A stretch of DNA of 64,000 bases from Lumbricus terrestris (GCA_949752735.1 OX457043.1:41533587-41597586), one strand, 5' to 3'; numbered from the stretch's first letter, positions 1 through 11,840 are shown. Numbers and translations are program-made. The notes: generated from the letters alone by a model not told the origin.

Positions 1-1
1 A

Positions 2-2269
2 TACACATGGATCTCACCAGGAGACAGAGTCAGAAATCAAATCGATTACATCATGATAAATACAAGGTGGCAATCAGCCATAAGGAAATGTAGAACACTA
101 CCGGGAGCGGATTGTGACAGTGATCATCAATTGTTGACAGCTACTATACAAATTAAACTGAAAGCAAAGAAAAGAACGAATAGATGCCTGCAATTTGACA
201 CAAGTGGAGACACCACGGAATACAGAGTGGAGGTGGAAAACAGATTTAAAACACTTCGGACAGTAACAGAGGGAAGGGATCCGAACGGCATGTGGGAAGA
301 GGTGAAGAACATAATGATGCAATCAGCCAAATTAAAACTACCAATCAAAAGGAAAGAGAAGGGATTAACTTGGATCACAGAGGAGACATTGGATTTAGTT
401 GACAAGAAAAGGGAATGCAAGATGCGAGGAGATAAGGTAGAATATGCTGCTTTGAAAACTAAGGTACAGAAATCAATAAGACGTGATAAAGATCAGAATA
501 TAAACAAGCTATGTCAACGGATAGAGGATGGAGACAAGAATCACAACATGAAGCAAGTATATGAAACGGTGAAGAAGATTACTGGGAAGTATACTGCACC
601 ACTGCTGGTAATTAAAAACAAAAAAGGAGAATTGCTCACGGAGCAAGAAAAGGTGGTGGAAAGGTGGAAAGAATACTGTGAAGAACTGTATGAAGAAAAA
701 GAGAAGGAAGTGGATGGAGTTGGGGTGGAGGACGATTTGTTACAATTGGAACACATGATGCAGGAACCTCCACCTTTAAGGTCTGAAATAAAGTGGGCAT
801 TAGGAAAGACAGCTAACGGGAAGGCGGCTGGCTCAGATGGAATAACTGTGGACTTGTTGAAAGTCAGCGGTGAAGATGTAGTGGATAGGTTACACGAAAT
901 TTGTACGGAGGTGTGGAGCACGGGAAAATGGCCACAGGAATGGACAGAGTCAGTGTTTATCACTATACCGAAGAAGGGAGACAAGAAAGAATGTTCTAAC
1001 TATCGGACAATTGCATTGGTGTCGCATGCAAGTAAGGTGCTTCTGAAGATTATACTAGGCAGAATCAAGACAAAAGTAGAGGAGGAAATAGTGGAGGAAC
1101 AAGCAGGGTTTAGACCGGGTAGAGGGACAATAGATCAGATTACAAATTTGAGAATTGTGATGCAAAAGGCGGAACAACATCAGCAGCCCCTATATATGTG
1201 CTTTGTGGATTTCCACAAGGCTTTTGATTGCATAAAACATGGACGCCTTTGGATAACCATGTTGGAGATGGGCTTTCCACCGCATCTGGTTGCAATCATC
1301 AACAGATTATACAAAGGACAAAGAGCAGCAGTGAGAATAGCAGGTGTAATATCAGAGTGGTTTAAAATTGGCAGGGGTGTCAGACAGGGATGTGTACTAT
1401 CCCCCTATCTATTTAACCTGGTGGCGGAAATGGCAATGCGAGAGGCTCTGGAACAGTATAAGGGAGGATTCAAGATAGGGGGAAGAAGAGTGTCAAATCT
1501 CAGATATGCGGATGATATTGTGTTGGTTGCCACATCATCGGAGGAGCTTCAAGAACTGATACAGAGGGTGGTGGTTGCGGGGAAAAAATATGGATTGATA
1601 TTTAACAAAGGAAAAACGAAAGTGATGACTACAGATAGCAGGGAGATTGAAATTTATGTGGAAGGAGAGGTGTTGCAACAGGTGGATAAGATGCAATATC
1701 TAGGAGCCCAAATAACTGTAGATGGAAGATGTGATGAGGATATAAGGGCAAGACTGGGAATGGCGAAGGAAGTGTTGTCAGGCATGAGTACGGTATGGAA
1801 AAACAGAGGCATCACCATACCAACCAAACTGCGAATGTTGAGGAAACTAATATGGCCAATTGCAACATATGGAGCGGAGTCATGGACATACAGGAAGAGT
1901 GAAGTGAGAAGAATAAAGGCTTTTGAAACGACATCATACAGAAGAGTACTAAGACTACCGTGGATGGCTAGGAGAAGGAATGAGGAGGTGCTACAGGAGG
2001 TGGGTGGCGAACGGCTCTGGGGAGAGGTAGTAGGGAGGAAGTTAAGTTACTTTGGTCACATCATGAGGAAGGAAAACTGTCTGGAGAAGGATATAATCAC
2101 TGGGGAAACGGAGGGAAAGAGAAGACGCGGAAGACCACGTAGGGCGTGGATCGACGACGTGAGAGAGTGGACTGGGATGACGTTGGAGCAGGCGATTCGA
2201 GCAACGCAGCAGAGATCTACTTGGAGACAGATCGTCCTTTGTGCCGCCAAAGTTCGGATGAACGAATAA
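2..2269 (+). CDS. Non-LTR retrotransposon ORF: end of endonuclease plus reverse transcriptase, cut by left window edge
   Basis: An open frame runs from base 2 without a stop to the TAA ending at 2269; the first methionine is at 53, but the frame is open to the left edge, so the protein is partial. Positions 2-140 read as the C-terminal tail of an APE-type endonuclease (IDYIM, then GADCDSDHQLL with the conserved SDH). The reverse transcriptase follows: FRPGRGTIDQ, the first catalytic Asp block (CFVDFHKAFD), GVRQGCVLSPYLFN near 1375, and YADD at 1505-1516. The C-terminus has a basic GKRRRGRPRRAWIDD motif seen in many animal endonuclease/RT LINEs. The frame looks intact, suggesting a young copy. 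The clade is not assigned. It would copy its own RNA into the genome by target-primed reverse transcription. It lies where the missing exons of gene D would be expected, in the opposite orientation. Confidence 0.93.
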   Translation, partial: YTWISPGDRVRNQIDYIMINTRWQSAIRKCRTLPGADCDSDHQLLTATIQIKLKAKKRTNRCLQFDTSGDTTEYRVEVENRFKTLRTVTEGRDPNGMWEEVKNIMMQSAKLKLPIKRKEKGLTWITEETLDLVDKKRECKMRGDKVEYAALKTKVQKSIRRDKDQNINKLCQRIEDGDKNHNMKQVYETVKKITGKYTAPLLVIKNKKGELLTEQEKVVERWKEYCEELYEEKEKEVDGVGVEDDLLQLEHMMQEPPPLRSEIKWALGKTANGKAAGSDGITVDLLKVSGEDVVDRLHEICTEVWSTGKWPQEWTESVFITIPKKGDKKECSNYRTIALVSHASKVLLKIILGRIKTKVEEEIVEEQAGFRPGRGTIDQITNLRIVMQKAEQHQQPLYMCFVDFHKAFDCIKHGRLWITMLEMGFPPHLVAIINRLYKGQRAAVRIAGVISEWFKIGRGVRQGCVLSPYLFNLVAEMAMREALEQYKGGFKIGGRRVSNLRYADDIVLVATSSEELQELIQRVVVAGKKYGLIFNKGKTKVMTTDSREIEIYVEGEVLQQVDKMQYLGAQITVDGRCDEDIRARLGMAKEVLSGMSTVWKNRGITIPTKLRMLRKLIWPIATYGAESWTYRKSEVRRIKAFETTSYRRVLRLPWMARRRNEEVLQEVGGERLWGEVVGRKLSYFGHIMRKENCLEKDIITGETEGKRRRGRPRRAWIDDVREWTGMTLEQAIRATQQRSTWRQIVLCAAKVRMNE

Positions 2270-3297
2270 GGCACCGACGACGACGAGTCTACCTTACTAT
2301 TACTCCAGTTTTACCCCGTCCGGTATACTCTCAACTCCATACGAATAGCCTACGAGGAAAACCTCGAAATCCTGCTCTTTCGATCCACTTAAGTCATTTT
2401 TTTATTAAGAACGAAGGCGACTATTTGAATGGCTGTTTCTTTTAGTGTAGGTTACATGCTAAGCTACATAATGATCCTCACTGCGCGAGAATCACCTCCC
2501 AGGCTGAGTCCCAGCATCACAAAAGCTGGATATTGTTTTGTCTGCGTTAATTAACAAATCAGCCTTGACTAAATTGTCTGTCAAAACTATTTGAAAAACT
2601 ATCTTCCAGAAAGTTAATATTGGCTCACTGAATAGTGGTTAATGTAGACAGAATATTTTGATTTCTTGTGCAAAATTTGAGTATGTTGAGTGTTACCTAC
2701 CTATAATTAGGGAGAGTGCTCCAAGAAGCCCATGATAACGAAGATTGTGCCTTTCTTCTGTGTGGATTCCATGAGAAGTAGCCTACATGCTGACCCAAAG
2801 AGTGATCAAATTTTTTGTAAGCAATTGGAAAGAACATTTACTGAAGTCTTAAATCATTGCATTAAACAATGAAATAATGGGAAATTTTGATGAGATAGCA
2901 GCTTAAAATGTTACTATTTCATGTTGTGTTGAAAGTTTTTTAAACAACGGTAGGGATGCTTTTCAAGTCTTAAACCACGACAATTTCGTAAAAAAATGAC
3001 AGCCTAAAATGCCAACATCGCAGTGTGGCAAGAAAAAATTTCTAAAATGGTTAGGAGCACATCCCCTCCCCAAACCCATTCGGCCCTTGCCTGCTCGGCG
3101 ATCGTCCTGTGACCGCGAGTTCTCCCCGTTAGACCATGAACAAGTCTCCGCCTATGAACAGAGGTAATTTCAATAACTCTGCTATCAAAAAAGGCTCAAA
3201 AATTTTTTCCCACGCTCGCGCGCGGGTTTCTTTCACATTCGTTTGGGCACTCACACTCTTCGGGTCAACTCGGCGCCTATGCTGGCATAGCCTATAT
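2270..3297. other. No gene recognised; AT-rich flank after the LINE
   Basis: The first part is probably the 3' untranslated end of the LINE ending at 2269, but no clear poly(A) or microsatellite tail marks where it stops. The remainder is AT-rich with no exon resembling the SEC14-like genes on either strand. Confidence 0.5.
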
Positions 3298-3523
3298 CAA
3301 GACCGTAGCCAGGATTTTATTTCGGGGGGTGTTTCACTCACCAATTTCCGTTCCTAAAACTGATGACCTTTTTTTAGTCGTCCGGCATATTTCGGGGGGT
3401 GTTTTCATGGTTTTATTTCATGGTTTTCACATCATGTGCTCGTAAATGCATTATATTATTTTTCCCCGTTTCCCATTTCGGGGGGTGTTCAAACACCCAA
3501 AACACCCCCTAGCTACGGCCTTG
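3298..3523. mobile_element. hAT-type MITE, CAAGGCCGTAGC family
   Basis: It starts CAAGACCGTAGCCAGG and ends CCTAGCTACGGCCTTG, an imperfect terminal inverted repeat. It is flanked by the identical 8-bp GCCTATAT at 3290-3297 and 3524-3531, a target duplication length typical of hAT transposons. The inside has GGGGGGTGTT blocks and a reversed GGTCATCAAC-type module. No coding capacity. Confidence 0.88.
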
Positions 3524-3785
3524 GCCTATATGCTGGTCTCTAAGTGAGATAGGCCTACGTGAAATTTGGACCCTTAAGAAAAATGACCTATTAAATCCGT
3601 CACATAGCTGTCATAGCCAACCCATAAAATCAGGCAGACAATAATTCCAGCGGCAAGCGTTACTCCGCAAAATGACACAAACGCAATTGCTATAAAATTA
3701 TAATCAATGTCGCAGCTAATCGTCTTCTTTTATCTAGGCTTATAAATAAACGAAAGGTTGGAAATTGTTCCAAATAACATATAGT

Positions 3786-4112
3786 AAGGGGCGGATCCAG
3801 CCTCCAGGGGGCCAATCCATTTATAAAATTCCTTCTTTCCCACCAGCCATCTTTGGCGTGGAAAGTGGCCCCCCTATCAGTTCGGCAGACCTTTACAAAA
3901 GTAGTGTATGATGACTAAAAAAGGTCATAAACTTTTTGATGGGGGAAATGGTATGGTTTTTCTGGTAAACGGGCTTTTTGCCCGGAATTTTGGCCAAATG
4001 ATTAGAAAAAAGGTCGTCAACTTTTTGGCGGATGAAATGGTGTATTTTCCGTGAGAATCGGACAAACGACTAAAAAAAGGTAATCAGATTTTTCCGGCAA
4101 CTAAAGATGATG
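3786..4112. mobile_element. Degenerate MITE, GGGGCGGATCC family
   Basis: It begins GGGGCGGATCCAGCC and carries three copies of the internal module (CTAAAAAAGGTCAT, AAAAAAGGTCGTCAAC, CTAAAAAAAGGTAATCAG), each followed by TTTTT-rich then GG(C/A)-GAAATGG-like sequence. It resembles the intact element at 43248-43550 but its right end and target duplication are no longer recognisable. Confidence 0.55.
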
Positions 4113-4177
4113 TTGGCCACTCTTGTCTTCGTAATTATAAGCTTAATTCTTGTTCTCAGACTTACATATAACGTATA

Positions 4178-5350
4178 CAGGGTGCGCAAAAAAAAGTAAT
4201 CCCCTACGGGTTTTCGCCCATATCTTGGCCAAACATACGAATTTTTAAATGAAACTTTATAGTCTTAAAGGCAATTTATATCTACGTACAATGGTCAAAT
4301 TTTAAAAAATATTTCAAACGGAACAAAAGTTACACCACTTTTAGGGAGGCCACCCACCGTTTTTTGACGATTCAAAAACGAAGCGCAAAAAAATTAGGTT
4401 TTTGCCAATATCTTGGTCAAAATTAAGAATATCGAAATGAAATTTTACAGGCTTATAGACAATTCATATCTGCACATGGTGCTCAGATTTAATCAAAATA
4501 TTTCAAACTGGACAAAAGTTATACCACTTTTAGTGAGGCCCCCACCGTTTTTTGACGATTCAAAAACGAAACGCAACAAAACTTAACAAAAACACGATTT
4601 TATTAAGTCTCATCTCAAATAACTGTTGTCAAATGACCTTGGTAGTGCTTCACAACTTGTGCTCAATGCGCCTACCACCCGTGCCAAAACTTCTTTTGAG
4701 CCTCTTTGCAAAGTTCTTGATGGACCTGTTGATTAAGCTGATAGATTCCTTATTAATTTTACCAATTTGATCGTCATCTTGCTAAGTGACTTTTCAGTGA
4801 CGTGCAGTTACGCTGGTGCCCTGTTTCTTTTTTAAATAGTAACAATAATGATCATCTGGCAATATCAAGGCTATTTGATAACAATTATTTGAGATGAGAC
4901 TTAATAAAATCGTGTTTTTGCTACTTTTTGCTGCGTTACGTCTTTGAATCGTCAAGAAACGGGGGTGGCCTCACTAAAAGTGGTATAACTTATGTTCTGT
5001 TTGAAATATTTTGATGGAATCTGACCACCATGTGCAGATATAAATTGTCTTTAAGCCTGTAAAATTTCATTTCGATATTCTTAGTTTTGGCCAGGATATT
5101 GGCCAGAATAATTAAATTGGTTTTTTGTTACTTTTCGTTGCGTCGCGTTTTTGAATCGTCAAAAACCGGTGGGTGGCCTCACTAAAAGTGATATCACTTT
5201 TGTTCTGTTTCACATATGGCTATGAAATTTGGCTATTGTACGTAGATATGAATTACCTTCAAGCTCGTAAAACTGGATTTGAAAAATTCCTATTTTTGGC
5301 CAAGATATTGATAAAAAGCCGTAGGGGATTACTTTTTTTGGCGCACCCTG
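4178..5350. mobile_element. Fold-back mariner/Tc1-like non-autonomous element
   Basis: The ends are inverted repeats beginning CAGGGTGCGC(A/C)AAAAAAAG and continuing to TAATCCCCTACGG, flanked by TA on both sides (4176-4177 and 5351-5352), as in Tc1/mariner elements. Almost the whole element is a long inverted repeat around a loop at about 4630-4870. Each arm contains two diverged direct copies of a unit of roughly 190 bp (for example 4192-4385 and 4390-4575). No transposase is visible. Confidence 0.85.
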
Positions 5351-5478
5351 TACATGTGTAGCTTCAACAGAGCAATTCTCACATTTCTGATGCTTTATTG
5401 CCGCTGTGCAAGTGCTAGATGACAATTAAGTGATCATTTATATGGCGTCTTTTCAGAGAGCATGTCTTACAGTTCTAC

Positions 5479-8400
5479 CTTTCTGATCATTGGTCGCCAT
5501 GCATTCGATCCAGATGGGACATCCATCCTTCGAATAGCCGTGGTATCCGCCCGAATAGTATTTCAGAACCTCCAAAGGTTCGTAGTTGGTCAGGATGTTG
5601 TCGACGTCGTTCTTCTTACGCCATTCTTGATCCTTTAGAAAAGATTTAAGAATGATGTTGATGAGGTTAAGCGATTGGGTTGGAAATTAATTATACATGG
5701 ATGGAAGGATGTGTGGGAATAATATTATAATTCATTGGACGAAAAGATTGGATGGTGGATGAGTGATTAGTTGTGTCTGTTTATGGATGCGATTTTGCTC
5801 TTCGTATAGGCCTACATGCAATTTTGTTACAGAGATATTTAAGCTTGATTCACGGAATGATTGATACGCAGTCGCGTTGGTTCTAGACTTCTAAAGCATT
5901 GTGAATCGTTCACAGACAACAAATTGTGAAAATCATTATAGCTTTTTAATTCTACGATTTGGATTTTTTTGGCAGAAATCAGCGTATACGGCTACAAGTT
6001 CAACTGCCAGCGAATCTGAGTAGGCCTATGTGTGAGTACAGTACTCACATCTCTGAACATCTTCTCCGCCTTTGCCAAGTCCCACGCCCGAGCTACGGAA
6101 TGAAAGATACAACAGACTCGTTAATTTCATTCTTAACATTGCATCCAACTGATAAATGAATATGAGGTATATAGCTATAGTGGTTGGCCTCATAACGGCT
6201 TCTTCGAAACATTAGTCAACTCTTATGTTGGCCTATGGACCAATGCATGTGTAATGTACGCAAGCAGACATGAATCCTATGCGCGTGTGAGCATTTATGT
6301 AGCACTAGTATTAATATAAATGTACTATTACAATTACAATTACAGTAGAAGTCACTCAAATTATTATTATTGCAATTTGTACATTCTATCACGTCGGTGA
6401 TAGACGTGAAGCAAGAGTTTTCAACCGATGGCACTGCATACAAATCTAAGTCGACATAGCAGGTCAACGCCTATGAGATCATCTGCAAACGGGGAGACAG
6501 TTCATGCCTATGATGCAATCTGGAAGTAGCAAATCTTAAAAAGTAATTTATTCCGGTCTACTCGAATGAAGAAAATCTGAAATTGTGAATTTCATGAATA
6601 AAACCACAAAATAAGTAGACTGCATGGCCTATAGAATTAGAGAACAGATATACATGTAGACTTAAATATAGGCTAGTGAAACAGTTTGAAGGTGAGTTAT
6701 AAGACCGTCTAACCTCGGCACCATTTGACCAGGAAGTAGTCCTCATGGTATGGCTTGATGACGTCCTTCACATTAGACTTAAACTAAAATACAAATAATA
6801 TAAATTACTACCTAATAATATACTCAGATGTAAGCCACGATTTCAGACTAGTTTACGATACTTTGATTGAAGCTAATCCATTAACTTCTAAAGCGCCATT
6901 ATCACAATGCATAGGATGCTAATCGAATGAGCTTCAAGAGGTGAGGGAGATACATGGTAGCTGATGGCGTCAAATAATTGCATAATAATAAGCTGAGCGA
7001 TACTCTGCCGGTCTGGCCTTTCACTGAATAAGAGGAACTCGATCGAGAGGTTATTTCAATACTCTTAATTATTGAATGAGCTCCGAAGTATTCTGTGTAC
7101 ACAGAACGTTCCTTGAGTAATGATAACATCAATAATGAAGATGCTGATGATGATGACGATGCTGAGGATGATGACGATGCTGAGAATAACAATTTTGTAG
7201 AAACCGCTAGGGATGTATCGAGCTCCTGATGTCGGAGAGAAGATGGTTACAAATAGGCCTATGAAGGCTAATTAGGTGAATGATAATTTACTATATGCAA
7301 TTCGGGCCTACTCTGAACCGTATATTATACTTTTGCTTGGATGGACAATAATTGGACAAATTAGAAGTTTAACTCCAGGCTCTAGTTATTATAATGTTTA
7401 GCCAAAACTTTTCGGATAGTTTTTCTAAGAGCCTGAGGGGGGTTATATCTATCTCGGGCGAAAATATTAAAACAAATAATGATGATAATACCAAAAGGCA
7501 TAGATGTAAAAAAACGATGGAAAGAAAATAAAAAACGGTAAAAAACGTCGTTTTTTTCAAAATAATAAAAAACGACAAAAAAACGATAAAAAACGGAAAC
7601 GGAAAATAATTTGCCTTTGTTACATCTGAAATTTCATTTTCAGCTTACAAACCTTAATTGCTTATGCACTTTTATTAAGAAACTTCAAATAACACAACTT
7701 TATTATTAGGCCAAAATAATTGGTATAAGCTTAAGTAACATTAATCTGCCACAGTTATTTTTTCTTATAACTTTCGTTTAATAAGAAATTCGGACAAATT
7801 AAAGGTAGTGAAATCTTTTCAAATTTAAATTGTAGACATAAGCCCACATTATAAGTTTATGCTGATCGACATAACACAATTAAAATCTAACCAGAATCAA
7901 AAACCACAGATGTTTAGGCTACTAAATTATATATTGTACATTATTTTGTGCTTAAAATTGCTACTTATTAAAAATTAATAATTATGCCCAAGAATTTTAT
8001 ATCAAATTAACTCTTAGAAATTTCATTTCTTGTAGGGATCTACTACATGTATTTCTCAAAATTATGACTTAAACAATAATACATAAAGACCCTATAGTTA
8101 GCTGCATCCTTGAGAGTATACGGTGAAAACGTATGGAATATCAGACAAAAATTAAATTAAGAAAAATAATATTAGACAGCAAATAATTAAATAAAGTTAC
8201 ATAAAAATCGAAAAAAACGATAAAAAACGATGGAGAAAATAAAAAACGAAAAAACGACGTTTTTTGGGAGAGAATAAAAAACGAAAAAAACGTTTTTTTA
8301 CAACTATGCCAAAAGGCATTTTATTTTATAGCAGTAGTCAATTTTCAAGCCCCTGAGAGACCATGTGCATCTCGGGGCATAAAATGCAATAACAACGATG

Positions 8401-8698
8401 ACAACAATGATAAGCAGGTCCGAGATCAACGGCCGTTGCCAATTTAAGAAGTTCAGTCAACATCCAACTTTGCCAAACTCTAAGACGAGAAGTGACACTT
8501 GCGGCGGGAAAATGACCAGATTGAAACCATAGACTATAATTATGACGTGTCCACGTTGATCTTTTTACTGACCTAGTATCCACTCTTAGCAGCTACTCAA
8601 CCGAGCTGCAAGATAATTAGAATTCAGAAATCAGTCGTCGTCCTCACCTTTTCGAATGTTGCTTTCTCTGCCGCGGTCAGCCCCTCCAGTCCACTCAT
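5479..8698 (-). CDS. SEC14L2-like: Gene D: SEC14-like protein, first four exons only
   Basis: Exons (minus strand): 8698-8648, 6783-6714, 6092-6049, 5632-5479. The ATG at 8698 opens MSGLEGLTAAEKATFEK and matches the start position in the other copies. The splice junctions (GTGAGG, GTTAGA, GTGAGT, GTAGAA; acceptors TTTTAG, CCGTAG, TAAAG) and phases 0,1,0,1 agree with genes A-C. The four exons give about 106 residues: the CRAL-TRIO N-terminal helices (FKSNVKDVIKPYHEDYF, then AWDLAKAEKMFRD) and the start of the lipid-binding domain (YYSGGYHGYSKDG). Exon 4 is 154 bp instead of 157 because one codon between EVL and KYY is absent; the frame is kept. Exons 5-12 are not found between 5478 and 2270. 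They are either beyond the left edge, past the LINE, or lost, so this may be a gene or a truncated copy. Confidence 0.85.
7499..8308. mobile_element. hAT-like non-autonomous element with AAAAAACG subterminal arrays
   Basis: Ends are CATAGATGTAAAAAAACG and, inverted, CATAGTTGTAAAAAAACG. The 8-bp CCAAAAGG flanks both sides (7491-7498, 8309-8316). About 100 bp inside each end are filled with inverted copies of AAAAAACG(A/G) separated by short spacers. The centre (7620-8200) is AT-rich and non-coding. It lies in intron 1 of gene D. Confidence 0.85.
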
Positions 8699-10348
8699 CC
8701 TCAAAAGTTACTCTTCTCTTCTCTCTCTCTCTCCGTTCAGTGATCACAAACACAAACGACGGCAGCAACAGTCAGGACCCGAATTATTCAGTGTTCGACA
8801 TGTGAAGATGTTGGATATCTAGTCTGAACACTTTGAACCATCGTTGATCTTTGCCCGGTTCAAATACGTTCAAGAGGTTCTTCGTTGCCAACGACGCCTA
8901 TAGGCCTACCTGGTCGGTTGCGATGTAGCTGAACCACTGAACCATAAGTTGGCCACTGGCCAGACAGCACATTGATAGATACAGATACTATACCGAGTAA
9001 AGCAATCCAACCATTGTGGTCGGACGTCAAGCAATGGACACAAAACTTCAAGTTTGGAACTCCATATAGGCACCGGTCTTCCCGGTGTTAAGCCTTCTCC
9101 TTCAGTTTCCTGTGTAGCCTTAATTCCATCGTCATCCTGGCGCAAAATATCTGTCTTTGTCCTCCTCTTTTTCTTCTTCCTTTCAGTCCCTCCTTAACGA
9201 TAAATCTCAGAGCCTCCTTTCAATACGTGTCCTGTCTGTTTAATATTCCGCATTCTAATTGTAACCTATCATGCATTAGAGATCTTGACACGACACTGAC
9301 CATATCAAAATGTTGCTTTATCCAATCTAATTGTAGAACTTCTGAAGCACCATTATACAATTATGCTATAATATACGCTGCCAGCATTTCTGAGGGCTTT
9401 AGGTGGAACTCTGATGAGCTCTAGGCTACATAGGGGCTCCACATGTGAATTTGAAACCTATTTCGTGTTTCAAGTGGACAAGCTTGTCGAGAGGGGAGGG
9501 GAGGGGCGGTGTCAATCGATTAATTAGGCTATCTGTATATTACATGATTTACATCTGTATATATATCTGGTTGGCTAACGAATTGCATAGCTTAGTTGCT
9601 AAAAGGAAGCCTTGATTATTATATACGGTATAGACCTGCTGTCTTAAAAGAAGGGCTGAACTTAAAACGATGCCTCGAAGTTAAATTCTCTGTAATGGAA
9701 GTTGATTATAATAGAGTCCAATGTTAATCGCACAAGATTCAGGTTCGCTAAGTAAACTGGTCAGTTGAGTTTATACTCTGAGGTGATATTCAAAGCCAGC
9801 GAGGTTTGATCATTACGCTGTAGAATTGTCCTTGTCCTTACAGTTTTCAAGTTGACTTGATGTTGGATGTCTTGACGTAGGCCTACCATCGACCTTCGTT
9901 CTATCACTGAGTTACATGAATATTCAACAGATTATCGCGTAAGAGGTGGTGCAGACAGGAGCCGAATTATCTCTAACCTGTCAACTCAATCTGTCTGTCC
10001 TATAATACCTTGTAATCTCGGCGGCCAATCCCATGCGATCAAACGACGCACTTCAACGCCGGTTTTTTTTTAGTAAACACTCTCGACATACTGACATGCG
10101 CAAGAGAAACTAGGAACAAACAACGTTGAAACACGCATGCGCAAGAACACCGTATACAGACACTGCGCGTTGGATTTGCTCCATCGCTTCTTTGCTCAAG
10201 TAGACTTCAAAAGGATCATCGCCATCACCCAAGTGAGTTCCAAGTGTAATTGATTGGCTTGAGAACATCAAATGTGAAAGGAGCAAACATCTAGGCCTAC
10301 ATGTAATCTGATATGACCAAACGAATTCCAATTCAACCAAACTAATAC

Positions 10349-11840
10349 AAACATAGTCTGGTCTAGCATATCCTTTTATAGCACAGCCTGGTGTTTCCTA
10401 GTCTAAGCTAACCTGACTTTTTCTAGTCTTACCAAACCGTTTCTAATTTACCCAGACCTAATCTTTCTAGCCGTGCCTAAGGTGACTGCTCTAATGGCAT
10501 GGCTTTTGCTAGTCTTGTTACTATTTACTGACCCCGTGTCATATCAAAGCTGATTAGTGTCGCCCTCCTCTTTCACCACACTTGGTACTGGCACTGTCAA
10601 AGTATATACGAACAGTGGCGGAGTTGTTCTAAATTAATGGATGTCGTGATCAGAATAATTATCGCCACGAGTACCGAAGCTACACGACACCCATTTTTAC
10701 AGTAACAGCGGATTACTTATAACTGAGCAATATCATGAACGTCCGTTCTGGAAAACCAATGACGTTGCATAATTACATGGTTTTAAGCTTTGGTAGAACT
10801 TAAAAATACCTACAGCATTATAATTTTCATTCTCTAGTCTGGCATAAGCTGACATTTTCAAGTCTTACCAAACCTTTTCTAATTTGTCAAGACCTAGTCT
10901 TTCTATTCGTGCCTAAGCTGATTCTGTTCTAATCTAGCCTAGCATTGCCTTTACTAGTATTGTTACTATTTAGTATTACTGACCCCGTGTCATATCAACG
11001 CTGATTAGTGTCACCTTCCTCTTTTCTCCAGACTTGGTACTGGCATTGTCAAAGTACGAACAGTGGCGAGTTGCAAGTTTAATCAGAATTGGCCTTTTCT
11101 AGTCTAACCTTGCTTTACATTTTCAAGTCTAACCAGTAGCGGCGCTAGGGGGGGCTGGGGGGGGCTAAGCCCCCCTTAAAAAAGGTCATCCATTTTTTTC
11201 CCCATGTAAAAATAAAATATTTGGACAATTTACCTCCTTTAGCCCCCCAAAAATAAGCGCAAGGTACGCACGAAGTTTGCCCCAGACAGCTCGGTGGTCA
11301 CGGAAAAGGACCATTTTTCTGAAGAATTTGGTCGATGACTAAAAAAAAAAAAAGGTCATCAGCTTTTTTGGCGGCTGAAATGGAAATTTTTCTCCGGATT
11401 TTGGTCGATGACTAAAAAAAAAAAAAGGTCGTCACAAATTTTTCAGGCTGAGAACGGAAATTTTTTCTGAAAATCTAGCCCCCCAAAACGAAAATCCTGG
11501 CGCCGCCACTGAGTCTAACCTGAGCTAATTATTTATTGCTTAACATAACCGCACCTTTTCGACTCCAACCCAAGCAGGCCTATTCTAATATAACTTATCC
11601 TGGTCTTTTCTGGTCTAACCAGACTAACCTAGGCCTAATCAGATCTTTTCTATAGTCTAAGCTGACCTGATATTTTCTAGTCTATCCTATTCTGACCTTT
11701 TGTATTCTAACCAAAAACCTGGCCTTTTTTAGTCTAACACAGCCGTGTGGAGTGGCGAAGACTTGTCGACCAATGCTCCGATCGGAACGGGAGGAACTAA
11801 GTCTGAGTAAGTAACCTCACCTTGTCAAGTCTAACCTCGA
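10349..11840. repeat. Degenerate CTAGTCTAACC-type tandem repeats and a duplicated block of about 220 bp
   Basis: Short words of the form TTTTCTAGTCTAACC recur irregularly from 10360 to 11840, with the MITE at 11134-11511 inserted in them. A larger block at about 10400-10610 is repeated at about 10860-11070; both include CTGACCCCGTGTCATATCAA followed by GCTGATTAGTGTC. No function is apparent. Confidence 0.7.
11134..11511. mobile_element. hAT-type MITE, CAGTGGCGGCGCCAGG family
   Basis: It starts CAGTAGCGGCGCTAGG and ends CCTGGCGCCGCCACTG. The 8-bp AGTCTAAC is present on both sides (11126-11133 and 11512-11519). It contains two copies of the module GATGACTAAAAAA...GGTCATCAG...TTTTGGCGGCTGAAATGG. 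Confidence 0.9.
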
